Numbered from the stretch's first letter, positions 7,201 to 14,140 are shown. The stretch: 21,733 nucleotides of DNA from JBCDAP01 sp038747915 (GCA_038747915.1 JBCDJJ010000063.1:1-21733), one strand, 5' to 3'. The notes: generated by a model not told the origin, from the sequence alone. Numbers and translations are program-made.

Positions 7201-8868
7201 TTATGTAGACCCGCGCGTTCGAATCGACCGTTCGCTCCACTCGAGCAGCGAACGCATCGTCGCGAGCGTGTCCGCTTCGTGCGCCTGTTTGTCGTGCCGC
7301 CATCGCAGCATCCGCGGGAACCGCAGCGCGATGCCCGACTTGTGCCGACTCGACGCCGCGATCCCCTCGAAGCCGATCTCGAACACCAGCTTCGGCTCCA
7401 CCGTGCGCACCGGCCCGTGCCGACCGGTGATGTGCGTGCGCACAAAGTGGTCCACCCGCTTGATCTCCTGATCGGTCAGTCCAGAGTACGCCTTGGCGAT
7501 CGGCACGAGCTCTCCCGCACCCGGGCGTTCGCCATCCCACACGCCGAACGTGTAATCGGTGAAGAGCGAGGCCCGACGCCCGCTCCCCGGCTGCGCCGCG
7601 ATGAGCACACAGTCCGCGGTGAGCGGATCGACCTTCCACTTGAACCAATCGCCCCGGGTCCGGCCGGTGCGGTAGGGCGAGCCGCGACGCTTGAGCATGA
7701 GCCCCTCGACGCCACGCTCGCGGGCCGAGTCCTTCATCGCTTCGCCGCGCGACCAATGGCAGACCGTGAAAGCCTCGCTCACCGCAACCGGTGTGTCGTT
7801 GGGTAGCGACCCGACGAGCGACTCGAGCTGCCCGCGCCGATCCTCGATTGGCGCCTCGCGCAGGTCGGCGCCGGCGGCCTCGAGCAGGTCGTACGCCAAA
7901 AAGCGAACAGGCACATCATCGAAGAGCGTCGGCTGGTAGTCCACGCGGTTCAGGCGTCGCTGGAGCGCGTTGAAGGGGAGCGGTACCCCGTCGCCCTCGC
8001 CCGGCGCACCACGCCACGCCAGCACCTCGCCATCGAGCACCGTGCCGATGGGCAATCCGCGGGCTGCATCGATCAGCTCCGGGAACGCCCGTCCGATCAT
8101 GTCCTCGCCTCGCGACCAGAGCACCGGCTCGGCCTCGCGCCGGATCAGCTGCGCGCGGATGCCGTCCCACTTCCACTCGCACATCCACTCACTCGGTGGC
8201 CCGAGTGCAGCCTCGACCGCCGCCGCATCGCCCTCCACCGGCGAGGCGAGGAAGAACGGGTACGGCCGCGCCGGATCGCCACCCTCACTCTCCGCGGCGC
8301 ACAACGCCCGCACCCCATCCGCCGACACCTCCCATGAGCCGCTCAGCCGGTGCTCCATCACCGCGGGCTCAACGCCCGCGTGCGCCGCCAGAGCCCGGAT
8401 CACCAGCTTCCGACCGGCGCCGACGCGGAACGAGCCCGAGAGCAGCTTGTGAAACACAAGCCGGTGCCGACCGTCCATCGTTCGCCAGATGCCCTCCAAA
8501 GCGGCACGCTGCTCGCGCTCGTCCATGCGCCGCATGGGCTCCAGCACCGTGCGCACCAGTTCTGCGAGCGCCGGGATCTCGGGCTCCTCCGGCTCGGGCA
8601 GCACGAGCGCGATCGTCTCTGAAAAGTCCCCCACCGCTTCGTGGCACTCCGCGATCAACCACTCCGGGAGCGACGCTGCCTCCGCTGCCCATCGACGCAG
8701 GTTCGGGTAGCTCACCGTCCGCTTGAACCGCCCGCCGGTGAGCAGCCGGAGCCCCCATGCCGCGTCCTCGAGGGGTGACTCATCAAAGTACGCGCGCAGC
8801 GCCGCCACCTTCTCACTCGTCCGCGTCGTCGCATCCAGTGCGTAGTACAGCTCCGCGAACCGCCTCAC
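7201..8868 (-). CDS. ATP-dependent DNA ligase, ligase-associated damage response type
   Basis: This 555-residue ligase seals nicks through a lysyl-AMP intermediate. Order of parts: N-terminal DNA-binding domain (about 1-200, MRRFAELYYALDATTRT), nucleotidyltransferase domain (about 205-415) and OB fold (about 420-555). Motif I is EWKWDGIR with Lys233 as the predicted nucleophile. Motif III is VLDGEVLAW (277-285), motif IV EGLMLKR (388-394), and WFKWK (408-412) contains motif V lysines. The start is GTG at 8868, sharing GTGA with the exonuclease stop codon, which implies translational coupling. It is not the replicative NAD-dependent LigA type. The family is normally found with the exonuclease and Lhr-like helicase seen here. 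Confidence 0.93.
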   Translation of the reverse strand: MRRFAELYYALDATTRTSEKVAALRAYFDESPLEDAAWGLRLLTGGRFKRTVSYPNLRRWAAEAASLPEWLIAECHEAVGDFSETIALVLPEPEEPEIPALAELVRTVLEPMRRMDEREQRAALEGIWRTMDGRHRLVFHKLLSGSFRVGAGRKLVIRALAAHAGVEPAVMEHRLSGSWEVSADGVRALCAAESEGGDPARPYPFFLASPVEGDAAAVEAALGPPSEWMCEWKWDGIRAQLIRREAEPVLWSRGEDMIGRAFPELIDAARGLPIGTVLDGEVLAWRGAPGEGDGVPLPFNALQRRLNRVDYQPTLFDDVPVRFLAYDLLEAAGADLREAPIEDRRGQLESLVGSLPNDTPVAVSEAFTVCHWSRGEAMKDSARERGVEGLMLKRRGSPYRTGRTRGDWFKWKVDPLTADCVLIAAQPGSGRRASLFTDYTFGVWDGERPGAGELVPIAKAYSGLTDQEIKRVDHFVRTHITGRHGPVRTVEPKLVFEIGFEGIAASSRHKSGIALRFPRMLRWRHDKQAHEADTLATMRSLLEWSERSIRTRGST

Positions 8869-9953
8869 CCCGCTGTCTCCTGCTCCTGCTCCGCGTCACC
8901 CGTGTCGTCGGCGCCTTCACCCTCCCACCGCGTCGGCAGCACCCACGCGTTCACACCATGCTCGTTCAGGTACCGCGACATCGGCCCCACCGACCCGTGC
9001 GTTACCCCCACCGAGTCGCACCCGCTCGCCTCGATCGCACCGAGGATGCCCGGCCAATCGGCGTGGTCGGAGATCACGAACCCGCGATCGATCGCCCGCC
9101 GCCGCCGCGTCCCGCGGATCTGCGACCACCCGCTGACGCTCGCATCGGAGAACGGGTGCAGCTTGCGGACCCACGGCGTTCCACCGGCCGACGGCGGTGC
9201 GATCACCAGCGCCCTCCCCTTGTGCGCTTTGGCCGACTCGACTGTCACCTTCTCCCACGCGGGCAGCACCACGCCCGATCGCTCGTACGCCTCGCACATC
9301 GCCACCATCGCGCCATGCACCAGGATCGGCCCGGGCAGCTCGCTCCCCTTCGCATCGCCCGCTGCCTCGGCGAGCATGCGCATCACCCGCTGCGCCTTGC
9401 CGAGCGCGTACGTGAACACGATGGCGTTCCGCCCGTCCTCGATGCACCCACGCCACCACGCGAGCACCTCGTCGATGATCGACCACGGGTCACGCCACCG
9501 GAAAATCGGCAGCCCGAACGTGCTCTCGGTGATGAACGTGTCGCACCGCACCGGCTCGAAGCTGACCGCGGTCGGGTCGGGCGGGCGCTCGGCACCCGGC
9601 GCGAACTTGTAATCGCCCGACGCGACCCATACCTCGCCGCCATGCTCGACCCGCACCTGCGCCGAGCCCAAGATATGCCCCGCGGGGTACACCGAGACCG
9701 TGACCTCGTTGATCGCGACTGTTTCGCCCCACCCGAGCGTGGTCAGATCAGCACCCGCTCCGGCGCGCACACGCGTGACGTGCTCGCTGTCTTTCGAGCA
9801 CAAAATGCACCGCGAGCCAGGATGCAGGTGATCGGCATGAGCGTGCGTGACGACCGCCCGCTCGACCGCGCGCCACGGGTCGATGTGGAAACCACCGGGC
9901 GGGCAGTACACCCCGCGGTCGGTCGGCACGAGCAGCGGCTCACGAACGGGCAC
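8865..9953 (-). CDS. Ligase-associated DNA damage response exonuclease (metallo-beta-lactamase fold)
   Basis: This 362-residue protein resembles the SNM1/CPSF73-type nucleases of the metallo-beta-lactamase superfamily and likely trims DNA ends before ligation. The N-terminus GVYCPPGGFHIDPW is typical of the subfamily. Metal-site motifs are THAHADH (36-42), PAGHILGSAQ (90-99), SGDYK (112-116), TESTFGLP (about 141-148), ISDHADW (about 300) and THG near the C-terminus. The C-terminal tail is rich in Glu and Asp. Start is GTG at 9953; no Shine-Dalgarno site precedes it, but TATGAT lies five bases upstream, so a leaderless message is possible. The 4-base overlap with the ligase marks it as the first gene of the repair unit. 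The PdeM-like phosphoesterase often found in this set is absent from the window. Confidence 0.92.
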   Translation of the reverse strand: MPVREPLLVPTDRGVYCPPGGFHIDPWRAVERAVVTHAHADHLHPGSRCILCSKDSEHVTRVRAGAGADLTTLGWGETVAINEVTVSVYPAGHILGSAQVRVEHGGEVWVASGDYKFAPGAERPPDPTAVSFEPVRCDTFITESTFGLPIFRWRDPWSIIDEVLAWWRGCIEDGRNAIVFTYALGKAQRVMRMLAEAAGDAKGSELPGPILVHGAMVAMCEAYERSGVVLPAWEKVTVESAKAHKGRALVIAPPSAGGTPWVRKLHPFSDASVSGWSQIRGTRRRRAIDRGFVISDHADWPGILGAIEASGCDSVGVTHGSVGPMSRYLNEHGVNAWVLPTRWEGEGADDTGDAEQEQETAG

Positions 9954-9958
9954 GCTCG

Positions 9959-9964
9959 ATCATA
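9959..9964 (-). promoter_or_regulatory. Candidate -10 box of the exonuclease-ligase unit
   Basis: On the minus strand TATGAT matches TATAAT at five of six positions and ends five bases before the GTG start at 9953. Transcription would begin at or very near the start codon. No clear -35 is seen. Confidence 0.4.
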
Positions 9965-10045
9965 CGCCCGTTCGGATCGTGATTGGGTTTGGAGGAATCT
10001 GAGCCGTCGCTGCCCTCGGGTGGCGTGAAGACATCGCGACGCGAT

Positions 10046-10078
10046 TTCTCCACAGTCGTGGATGTTCCTTGTGGAGAA
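10046..10078. repeat. Inverted repeat between the unknown gene and the repair unit
   Basis: TTCTCCACA and TGTGGAGAA are perfect 9-base inverted arms separated by 15 bases. They lie about 120 bases past the 3' end of the gene ending at 10197 and about 90 bases before the exonuclease start. It may be a terminator for the upstream gene or an operator; no T tract is obvious. Confidence 0.5.
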
Positions 10079-10138
10079 GGCTGCGCCGTCTCTACGCCAC
10101 CCTGCCACACGGGGAACCGCCCACACGCGCGGGCAGAT

Positions 10139-10166
10139 GTTCGTGAGAGCGGGACGCTCCCACCAC
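10139..10166 (+). repeat. Short hairpin repeat, family 2, copy 1
   Basis: GTGAGAGCG and CGCTCCCAC form a 9-bp stem (one mismatch) with loop GGA. The 28 bases match the reverse complement of 21547-21574 with two differences, and the other copy forms the perfect stem. The element lies in the intergenic region 9954-10196, where I see no gene. Confidence 0.7.
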
Positions 10167-10196
10167 CGACCTCAGCGTCTCAACAGTGACGCGGCC

Positions 10197-11138
10197 TTAC
10201 CCCTGCGCAACCTCGGGCAAGAGGTTCAGCTCACGCAGCGACTCCACCGGCTCATCGAAGCTGCACGAGCCGAAGCTCACCGCGAAGCTCTCCCGCGCGC
10301 TCGCCAGCTGCGCGTTGGTGAGTGGGTTCTGCCGCCACGATACCCCGGTCGACGTGAACTTGATGCCGTCCGGATCCTGCTCTTCGAGCAGCGGCACGAT
10401 CTCCTCGGCGCTCATCCGCGCCCGCCGGCAGTACGCCGCAGCAAGAAACAGGTTCAAGAACCCGTGCATCACCGCGCTCGCCGAGTCCGCCTCGTACGTC
10501 AGCGCGCGCTCGCCGCGGTACGGCATATGCAGCCCCGCGGTCGCCTTGAAGGCCACATCGGCCGCGGAGCACATCGCGATGAACCCCGCCACCGTCTCCG
10601 CAGAAGGGATCATGTCCGCCGACACGCCGCCGGTCCGGATCTTCGCGCGCCCGCCCGTGCCGGCGAGCGCCGTCAGCACACCCCGCAGGTCGTACCCCAG
10701 CGGAAGCTCGAAATACACCTCGAGCTGCTCGGGGATCCGCCGCATGGCCTTGTCGACGATCGCCGAGCCCTCCGCCGATGCGGTCCCCAGGTTGCACTCG
10801 ATCGAGTCGATCACGATCAGCCCGGCATCCAACTGCTCCTCGTGGTGCTGATTGAACGCGAAGATGCGGTCGATCGCTTCGTCGAGGTTCTCGAGCGAGA
10901 CCAGGGCGGAGAGCCGCCAGGGTTCGTCGCCGCGTCCGCGCGGCAGTACCGGCGCCGCCTCGTCCATGAACTCGTCGAGACGGCCGAGCGGCACCACGAA
11001 TCGGCCCAGCATCCACCGCTGATCGCCGCCGAAGTACGCCGTGTACTGACGCACCGCCTCCGCCATCCCGCACTGGGCCGGCGGGAACAGCCCGGCGTAA
11101 TCGACAATGTCGGCCATCAGCGTCCGGACGCTCTCCAT
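10197..11138 (-). CDS. Conserved protein of unknown function (DYAGLFPPA family)
   Basis: This 313-residue protein appears cytoplasmic, with no signal peptide or membrane segment. The N-terminus reads DIVDYAGLFPPAQCGMAEAV, then YTAYFGGDQRWMLGRFVVP. Later come ALVSLENLDEAI (about 65-90), VYFELPLGYDLRGVL (about 140-155), AKIRTGG (about 165) and FKATAGLHMPYRG (about 198-210). I recall hypothetical proteins with DYAGLFPPA and FKATAGLHH in several bacterial phyla, but no function. Conserved E, K-R and K-x-x-x-G-L-H stretches near strand ends could fit a barrel-type enzyme; that is a guess. The start is well supported by GGAGG six bases before the ATG at 11138. The open frame upstream is a shadow of the divergent glycosyltransferase. 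Confidence 0.85.
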   Translation of the reverse strand: MESVRTLMADIVDYAGLFPPAQCGMAEAVRQYTAYFGGDQRWMLGRFVVPLGRLDEFMDEAAPVLPRGRGDEPWRLSALVSLENLDEAIDRIFAFNQHHEEQLDAGLIVIDSIECNLGTASAEGSAIVDKAMRRIPEQLEVYFELPLGYDLRGVLTALAGTGGRAKIRTGGVSADMIPSAETVAGFIAMCSAADVAFKATAGLHMPYRGERALTYEADSASAVMHGFLNLFLAAAYCRRARMSAEEIVPLLEEQDPDGIKFTSTGVSWRQNPLTNAQLASARESFAVSFGSCSFDEPVESLRELNLLPEVAQG

Positions 11139-11164
11139 CGGGCACCTCCGAAGACTCCATCCAC

Positions 11165-11170
11165 CATACT
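11165..11170 (+). promoter_or_regulatory. Candidate -10 box of the glycosyltransferase gene
   Basis: CATACT matches TATAAT at four of six positions and ends seven bases before the GTG at 11178, which has no Shine-Dalgarno site. It must share the 39-base gap with the promoter of the divergent gene. Confidence 0.25.
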
Positions 11171-11177
11171 CCACACG

Positions 11178-12323
11178 GTGAGCGACGCGGAGCCAACATC
11201 TCGGATCGACGACGCGATCGGTGGGCGGTCGGTGCTGGTGTTCGAGCGGGGGATGCTGCGGCCGCGCCGCCGCAAGCCTGTGCATGGGGTGGAGCTGTTC
11301 CGCATCCGGCTGCTCGGCGAGCTCGCCGCCCTCGGGGTGCAGGTCACGCTGGTGTGCGAACGCTCGTGGGCGCCCAAGGTGCGCGAGCTGGGCGGCGAGG
11401 GGATCCGGGTGCTCACCTCGCCCTACCTCGTGCGCGCCGCGCCGACCGGGGCGGTGCTGGTGCATCGGGCGAAGGTCGCCGCTCGGCGCCGTGGCAGGCC
11501 GTTCGATGTGCTGGTACTCGGCGATCCGAGCGTGCGGCAGGCCTGGCACGCGGCACACCTCATCGACGCCGGGGTCGCGCACCGCACGCTCATCATGGCC
11601 CACGGCCGCGGACGAACCCCGGCGCTCGACCGCCTGACCGGGCGACCATTCGACGTGCACGCGGTCTCGCACCACGTGGCCGAGGAGTTCCGCGGCCGGT
11701 TCGAGGGCAACCTCACCGTGGGGTACGGCATCGCGGGGGCGGGCGCCTTCGAGTCGGTCGCGCCGGCGTGCGATCGGCCGCGCCTCGCCGATGAGAAGCT
11801 GCGGTGTGTGCTGCTCGCCCGCCTGCCCTCGGTCTCCAAGGGCGAGGACACCGCCCGGGAGGCGTGGCGGGTGCTGCCCGAGTCCGTGCGTGCGCGCGCG
11901 GAGCTTCACTTGGTCGGGTATCTCGATCCACCCGCGCCGGATCAGCAAAACCTGATCACGAGCCGATGGGTGCCGAACGACCGCGTGCCCGAGCTGCTGG
12001 CCTCGATGCACGTGATGCTGGTGCCGTCGACGAACGAGAGCTTCTGCCAGTCGATGGCCCAGGCGATGCTGGTGGGGTTGCCGGTGGTGTGCTCGCCGCT
12101 CCCGGTGCTGGCGGAGAAGGTGGACACCGGCGGCGGGCGGGTGTGCGAGACGCCGGCGGCGCTCGCTGGGGCGATCGCCGAGCTCGAGCGCGACGACGAG
12201 CACCGCATGGCCATGGGCCGGATCGCCCGCCAGACCGCGCACGAGCGGTACGTGTGGGACACGGGACGATTCGCACGCGAGGTGGTGTTTCCCGAGCACA
12301 AGGTGCGCCGCGACGAATCTTAA
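11178..12323 (+). CDS. Glycosyltransferase, GT-B fold, family 4-like
   Basis: This 381-residue enzyme probably moves a sugar from a nucleotide donor onto a glycan or lipid. The N-terminal half has RSVLVFERGMLRPRRRKPVHGVELFRIRLLGELAALG, shown here only as position 17 to about 53, an acceptor-side fold start. The C-terminal donor half has LRCVLLARLPSVSKG, ELHLVGYL, SRWVPNDRVPELLASMHVML (about 290) and VPSTNESFCQSMAQAMLVGLPVV. In the last motif the usual E-x7-E reads E-x7-Q. The start is uncertain: the GTG at 11178 is the first after the divergent gene, without a ribosome site. Frames open further upstream are shadows of that gene. The gene could serve the same envelope glycan as rfbA/rfbB, but no linkage is shown. 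Confidence 0.82.
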   Translation: MSDAEPTSRIDDAIGGRSVLVFERGMLRPRRRKPVHGVELFRIRLLGELAALGVQVTLVCERSWAPKVRELGGEGIRVLTSPYLVRAAPTGAVLVHRAKVAARRRGRPFDVLVLGDPSVRQAWHAAHLIDAGVAHRTLIMAHGRGRTPALDRLTGRPFDVHAVSHHVAEEFRGRFEGNLTVGYGIAGAGAFESVAPACDRPRLADEKLRCVLLARLPSVSKGEDTAREAWRVLPESVRARAELHLVGYLDPPAPDQQNLITSRWVPNDRVPELLASMHVMLVPSTNESFCQSMAQAMLVGLPVVCSPLPVLAEKVDTGGGRVCETPAALAGAIAELERDDEHRMAMGRIARQTAHERYVWDTGRFAREVVFPEHKVRRDES

Positions 12324-12361
12324 ATGGCGTGGGGTGGCGTGGAGACGGCGCCCGGCAAGCG

Positions 12362-12901
12362 TCAAGGCGTGCCGAAGCCCGCGCTCCACCGCCGGAGTCT
12401 CGACGACTTCGGCAGATACAAAGGGTGGCCGGGTGATCCATCGGCGTTGCACCGCAGGCACTGCAGCTCGACACCCGCCTCTCTCGCCCACCCTTGCACA
12501 CGGGCTGCACGCGGAATCGCCCGCGCGAACGCCCCCCAGGCCGCGATCACGGTGTGCTCGGGCCGGATCCATCGGCGCAGGGACTCACCGTTGCGTCGCC
12601 CGCACGGAGCGGCCACACGACCGAGTTCGCGCGGCTCGGTCGCGCGGTACGCGAACAGGTTCACCACCACGAGGTGCGCGTGCCCCAGCTCGGCAGCGAA
12701 GCCGATGCACCGCCGGATCGTCGGGTCATCGGTGTCCGCATCGGCGGTCGAGGGGTTCAGCATGATGAAGACACAGGACCCCGTGACACCGGAGCGACCT
12801 GGTCGGAGCGTGCGGGTTAGCTCGTAGCGGTATGTGCCACAGGCCGACATCGTGGCCCCGCCATCAATGACGCTGGGATGTTTTGGTGGTGCTGTGGTCA
12901 T
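12362..12901 (-). CDS. DUF1643 domain protein
   Basis: This 179-residue protein belongs to a family of unknown function found on chromosomes, phages and plasmids. Matching segments are GATMSACGTYRYELTR (about 16-31), FIMLNPSTADADTDDPTIRR (about 43-64), HLVVVNLFAYRATEP (about 74-88), NGESLRRW and VIAAWG (about 100-118), and CNADGSPGHPLYL near the end. The whole protein is essentially the domain. I place the start at 12901 because conserved GATxS lies upstream of the next ATG (12850). No ribosome site is visible, and a 7-bp hairpin (12902-12918) abuts the start codon. It is divergent from padR and convergent with the glycosyltransferase. Confidence 0.85.
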   Translation of the reverse strand: MTTAPPKHPSVIDGGATMSACGTYRYELTRTLRPGRSGVTGSCVFIMLNPSTADADTDDPTIRRCIGFAAELGHAHLVVVNLFAYRATEPRELGRVAAPCGRRNGESLRRWIRPEHTVIAAWGAFARAIPRAARVQGWAREAGVELQCLRCNADGSPGHPLYLPKSSRLRRWSAGFGTP

Positions 12902-12918
12902 GCACCAGCTTCTGGTGC
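12902..12918 (-). promoter_or_regulatory. Hairpin abutting the DUF1643 start codon
   Basis: GCACCAG and CTGGTGC form a perfect 7-bp stem around three bases, ending right at the ATG. In the message it would sit where a ribosome site is expected, so it could affect initiation. Function is inferred. Confidence 0.3.
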
Positions 12919-12945
12919 TCGGTGACGATGGCGGGCAGCGACGGG

Positions 12946-12972
12946 TTGACCCGGTGCGGCGCGACGTATACT
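12946..12972 (+). promoter_or_regulatory. Promoter of the padR unit
   Basis: TTGACC (12946-12951) and TATACT (12967-12972) each match the sigma-70 consensus at five of six positions, with a 15-base spacer, slightly short. The -10 box runs into the palindromic operator. Transcription would start about 50 bases before the padR ATG. Confidence 0.6.
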
Positions 12973-12995
12973 CTGACATATGTCAGAGTCTGACA
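12970..12995 (+). promoter_or_regulatory. Three-half-site operator, probably bound by PadR
   Basis: ACTCTGACATATGTCAGAGT (12970-12989) is a perfect 20-base palindrome. A third half-site TCTGACA (12989-12995) makes a second palindrome, TGTCAGA-G-TCTGACA (12981-12995), that shares the middle half-site. The block overlaps the -10 box of the adjacent padR gene, the usual layout for autorepression. The protein that binds it is inferred from position. Confidence 0.7.
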
Positions 12996-13029
12996 GATCG
13001 GCGATCAATCCGTGTGCTGTGGAGTCACG

Positions 13030-13329
13030 ATGACCGAGAAGCACCTGGTGCTCATAAGCACCCTGTTCAACCAGGAACGCACCGCCATGGACGCCATGCG
13101 CGAGGCCGAGCGGAACAGCAATATTCGCATCGGCGAGGGGGCGGTGTACACCATGCTCAAGCGTCTCGAGGCGGATGGGCTGGTCCGCAGCACGTACCGC
13201 GGCGACCCGGAGCAACGGCGCGGCGGAGCAAGACGCCGGTACTACGCGCTCACAGGGACCGGCGCGCGGGCCCTGACCGACGCCTTCGAGGGCATGTCTC
13301 GATCGATGGGTGGTGCGCATGCCCAGTGA
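13030..13329 (+). CDS. PadR-family transcriptional regulator
   Basis: This 99-residue protein is a small winged-helix repressor of the short PadR type, lacking a long C-terminal dimerisation domain. The ATG at 13030 has GGAG five bases upstream, which is why it is preferred to the frame opening at 13012. The N-terminal helix is LVLISTLFNQERTAMDAMRE. Recognition helix and wing are EGAVYTMLKRLEADGLVRS (about 36-55) and RRRYYALTGTGARAL (about 71-85); both are PadR hallmarks. The stop overlaps the next gene by 11 bases, so the two are likely co-translated. A palindromic operator over its own promoter suggests autoregulation. The inducing signal is unknown. Confidence 0.9.
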   Translation: MTEKHLVLISTLFNQERTAMDAMREAERNSNIRIGEGAVYTMLKRLEADGLVRSTYRGDPEQRRGGARRRYYALTGTGARALTDAFEGMSRSMGGAHAQ

Positions 13330-13867
13330 TCCACGCCGCCGTGCTCTGAAACTGCGAACCGACGAATCATTGACAGCCTTGCGTGCGTCCATGTCGAAGT
13401 TGGGCAATGTGCTCTGGCGCGTGCGGACCCGTGTGCTGGAGAAAGTGCCGGTGGACGTGCTGGTGAGCGTGCTGATGTGCGTGCTGGGGGGCGTGCTTGT
13501 GGGCGTGGGGTGGGGCGTGTTGGGGAGCGTGCTGGGGGGCGTGCTGGGGGGCGTGCTGAGGGGCGTGCTGGAGGGCGTGCTGGAGGGCGTGCCGAAGGCC
13601 GATCCCACTCCCGACGCGAGCCGATCGCGGGGCCGCTCTGTCCTGCGTTGGAGTTGCTCCATCTTGCACTTCGTGACGCTCCTGATTCCCAAGGCCGATC
13701 GCGAAGAACAGCTCGGCGATGCCATCGAAGCCATGCACGAAGGCGCGGAAGCCGGGTACGGGCCCGTGAGCCTTGCTTTGGCGTGCCTGTTCCGAGCGTT
13801 CGTCATCCTGCGTTGCTCGCTCTTCGGGGTCTTCATCAAGGAGCGGCGGCCGGAGCCACCCGAATAG
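13319..13867 (+). CDS. PadR-coupled membrane-like protein with xVLx repeats
   Basis: This 182-residue protein is of unknown function. Residues about 30-93 are 16 four-residue units of the form x-V-L-x (GVLG, GVLE, GVLR), coded by a 12-bp tandem repeat. The run is hydrophobic and Gly-rich, enough for membrane insertion. Residues about 108-180 differ in style: a hydrophobic stretch, then LIPKADREEQLGDAIEAM and SLALACLFRAFVILRCSLFGVF. This recalls the 'P..DRE..lGDl.EE' segment of small membrane proteins and permease prefix domains often encoded next to PadR regulators. The ATG at 13319 lies inside the end of padR with a G-rich stretch before it; GTG at 13310 or 13313 is an alternative. The coding frame is supported by the second half and the padR overlap. 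Confidence 0.68.
   Translation: MPSDPRRRALKLRTDESLTALRASMSKLGNVLWRVRTRVLEKVPVDVLVSVLMCVLGGVLVGVGWGVLGSVLGGVLGGVLRGVLEGVLEGVPKADPTPDASRSRGRSVLRWSCSILHFVTLLIPKADREEQLGDAIEAMHEGAEAGYGPVSLALACLFRAFVILRCSLFGVFIKERRPEPPE
13406..13597 (+). repeat. 12-bp tandem repeat inside the PadR-coupled gene
   Basis: Sixteen consecutive 12-base units fill this stretch without a gap, with consensus GGCGTGCTGGGG. The first four units are degenerate and units 5-16 (from 13454) are closer to consensus. Each unit encodes four residues, so changes in copy number keep the frame. Confidence 0.88.
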
Positions 13868-13933
13868 TCACCCAGCTTTCGCTGCTGATGCTCTCGCGAT
13901 GCGACAGGGAGACTGGCCCATCAGAGCATTCCA

Positions 13934-14084
13934 CGTCAATTCGTGGCGTGTGCCACTGGTGGCTTGCCCACCAGTGCGAGTCTCGAAGTCCTTCAACACT
14001 CAACACTGGCGGGCAAGCCGCCAGTGGCACCCAAAGCCCCGGATCAATCAATCACGCCCGGACGTCAACGATACGAGTTGACTT
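13934..14084 (+). repeat. Nested palindromic intergenic repeat, copy 2
   Basis: This is the best-formed copy. Hairpin A is 13954-13976 (stem CACTGGTGG, loop CTTGC). Hairpin B is 14004-14026 (stem CACTGGCGG, loop GCAAG). The two loops are complementary. Hairpins A and B with their outer GTGC/GCAC also pair with each other: 13950-13976 against 14004-14030, 25 of 27 positions. The tail ends in CGAGTTGACTT as in copy 1. The copy lies in the 273-base gap between two convergent genes, where I see no coding sequence. Confidence 0.9.
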
Positions 14085-14140
14085 CACCTGATCGAGCCAA
14101 TGCGGCTTGTTATCGCTCTGCGTCTGACATGCCGCCCGCG

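Noticed and set aside
8757..10028. Plus-strand frame of 423 codons opposite the exonuclease gene
   Set aside because: It lies opposite a well-supported nuclease gene and shows no domain or ribosome site.
10062..11177. Plus-strand frame continuing upstream of the glycosyltransferase
   Set aside because: It is antisense to the 313-residue protein and has biased Arg/His-rich composition.
11139..12572. Minus-strand frame continuing upstream of the 313-residue protein
   Set aside because: It is antisense to the glycosyltransferase, and a strong ribosome site sits before the ATG at 11138.
13406..13597. CRISPR-like array
   Set aside because: Units are 12 bases, contiguous, in frame and have no spacers. 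It is a coding tandem repeat.
13367..13738. Minus-strand frame with HAPQ repeats across the tandem repeat
   Set aside because: It is the reverse reading of the xVLx repeat, with no start signal, and runs against the padR unit.
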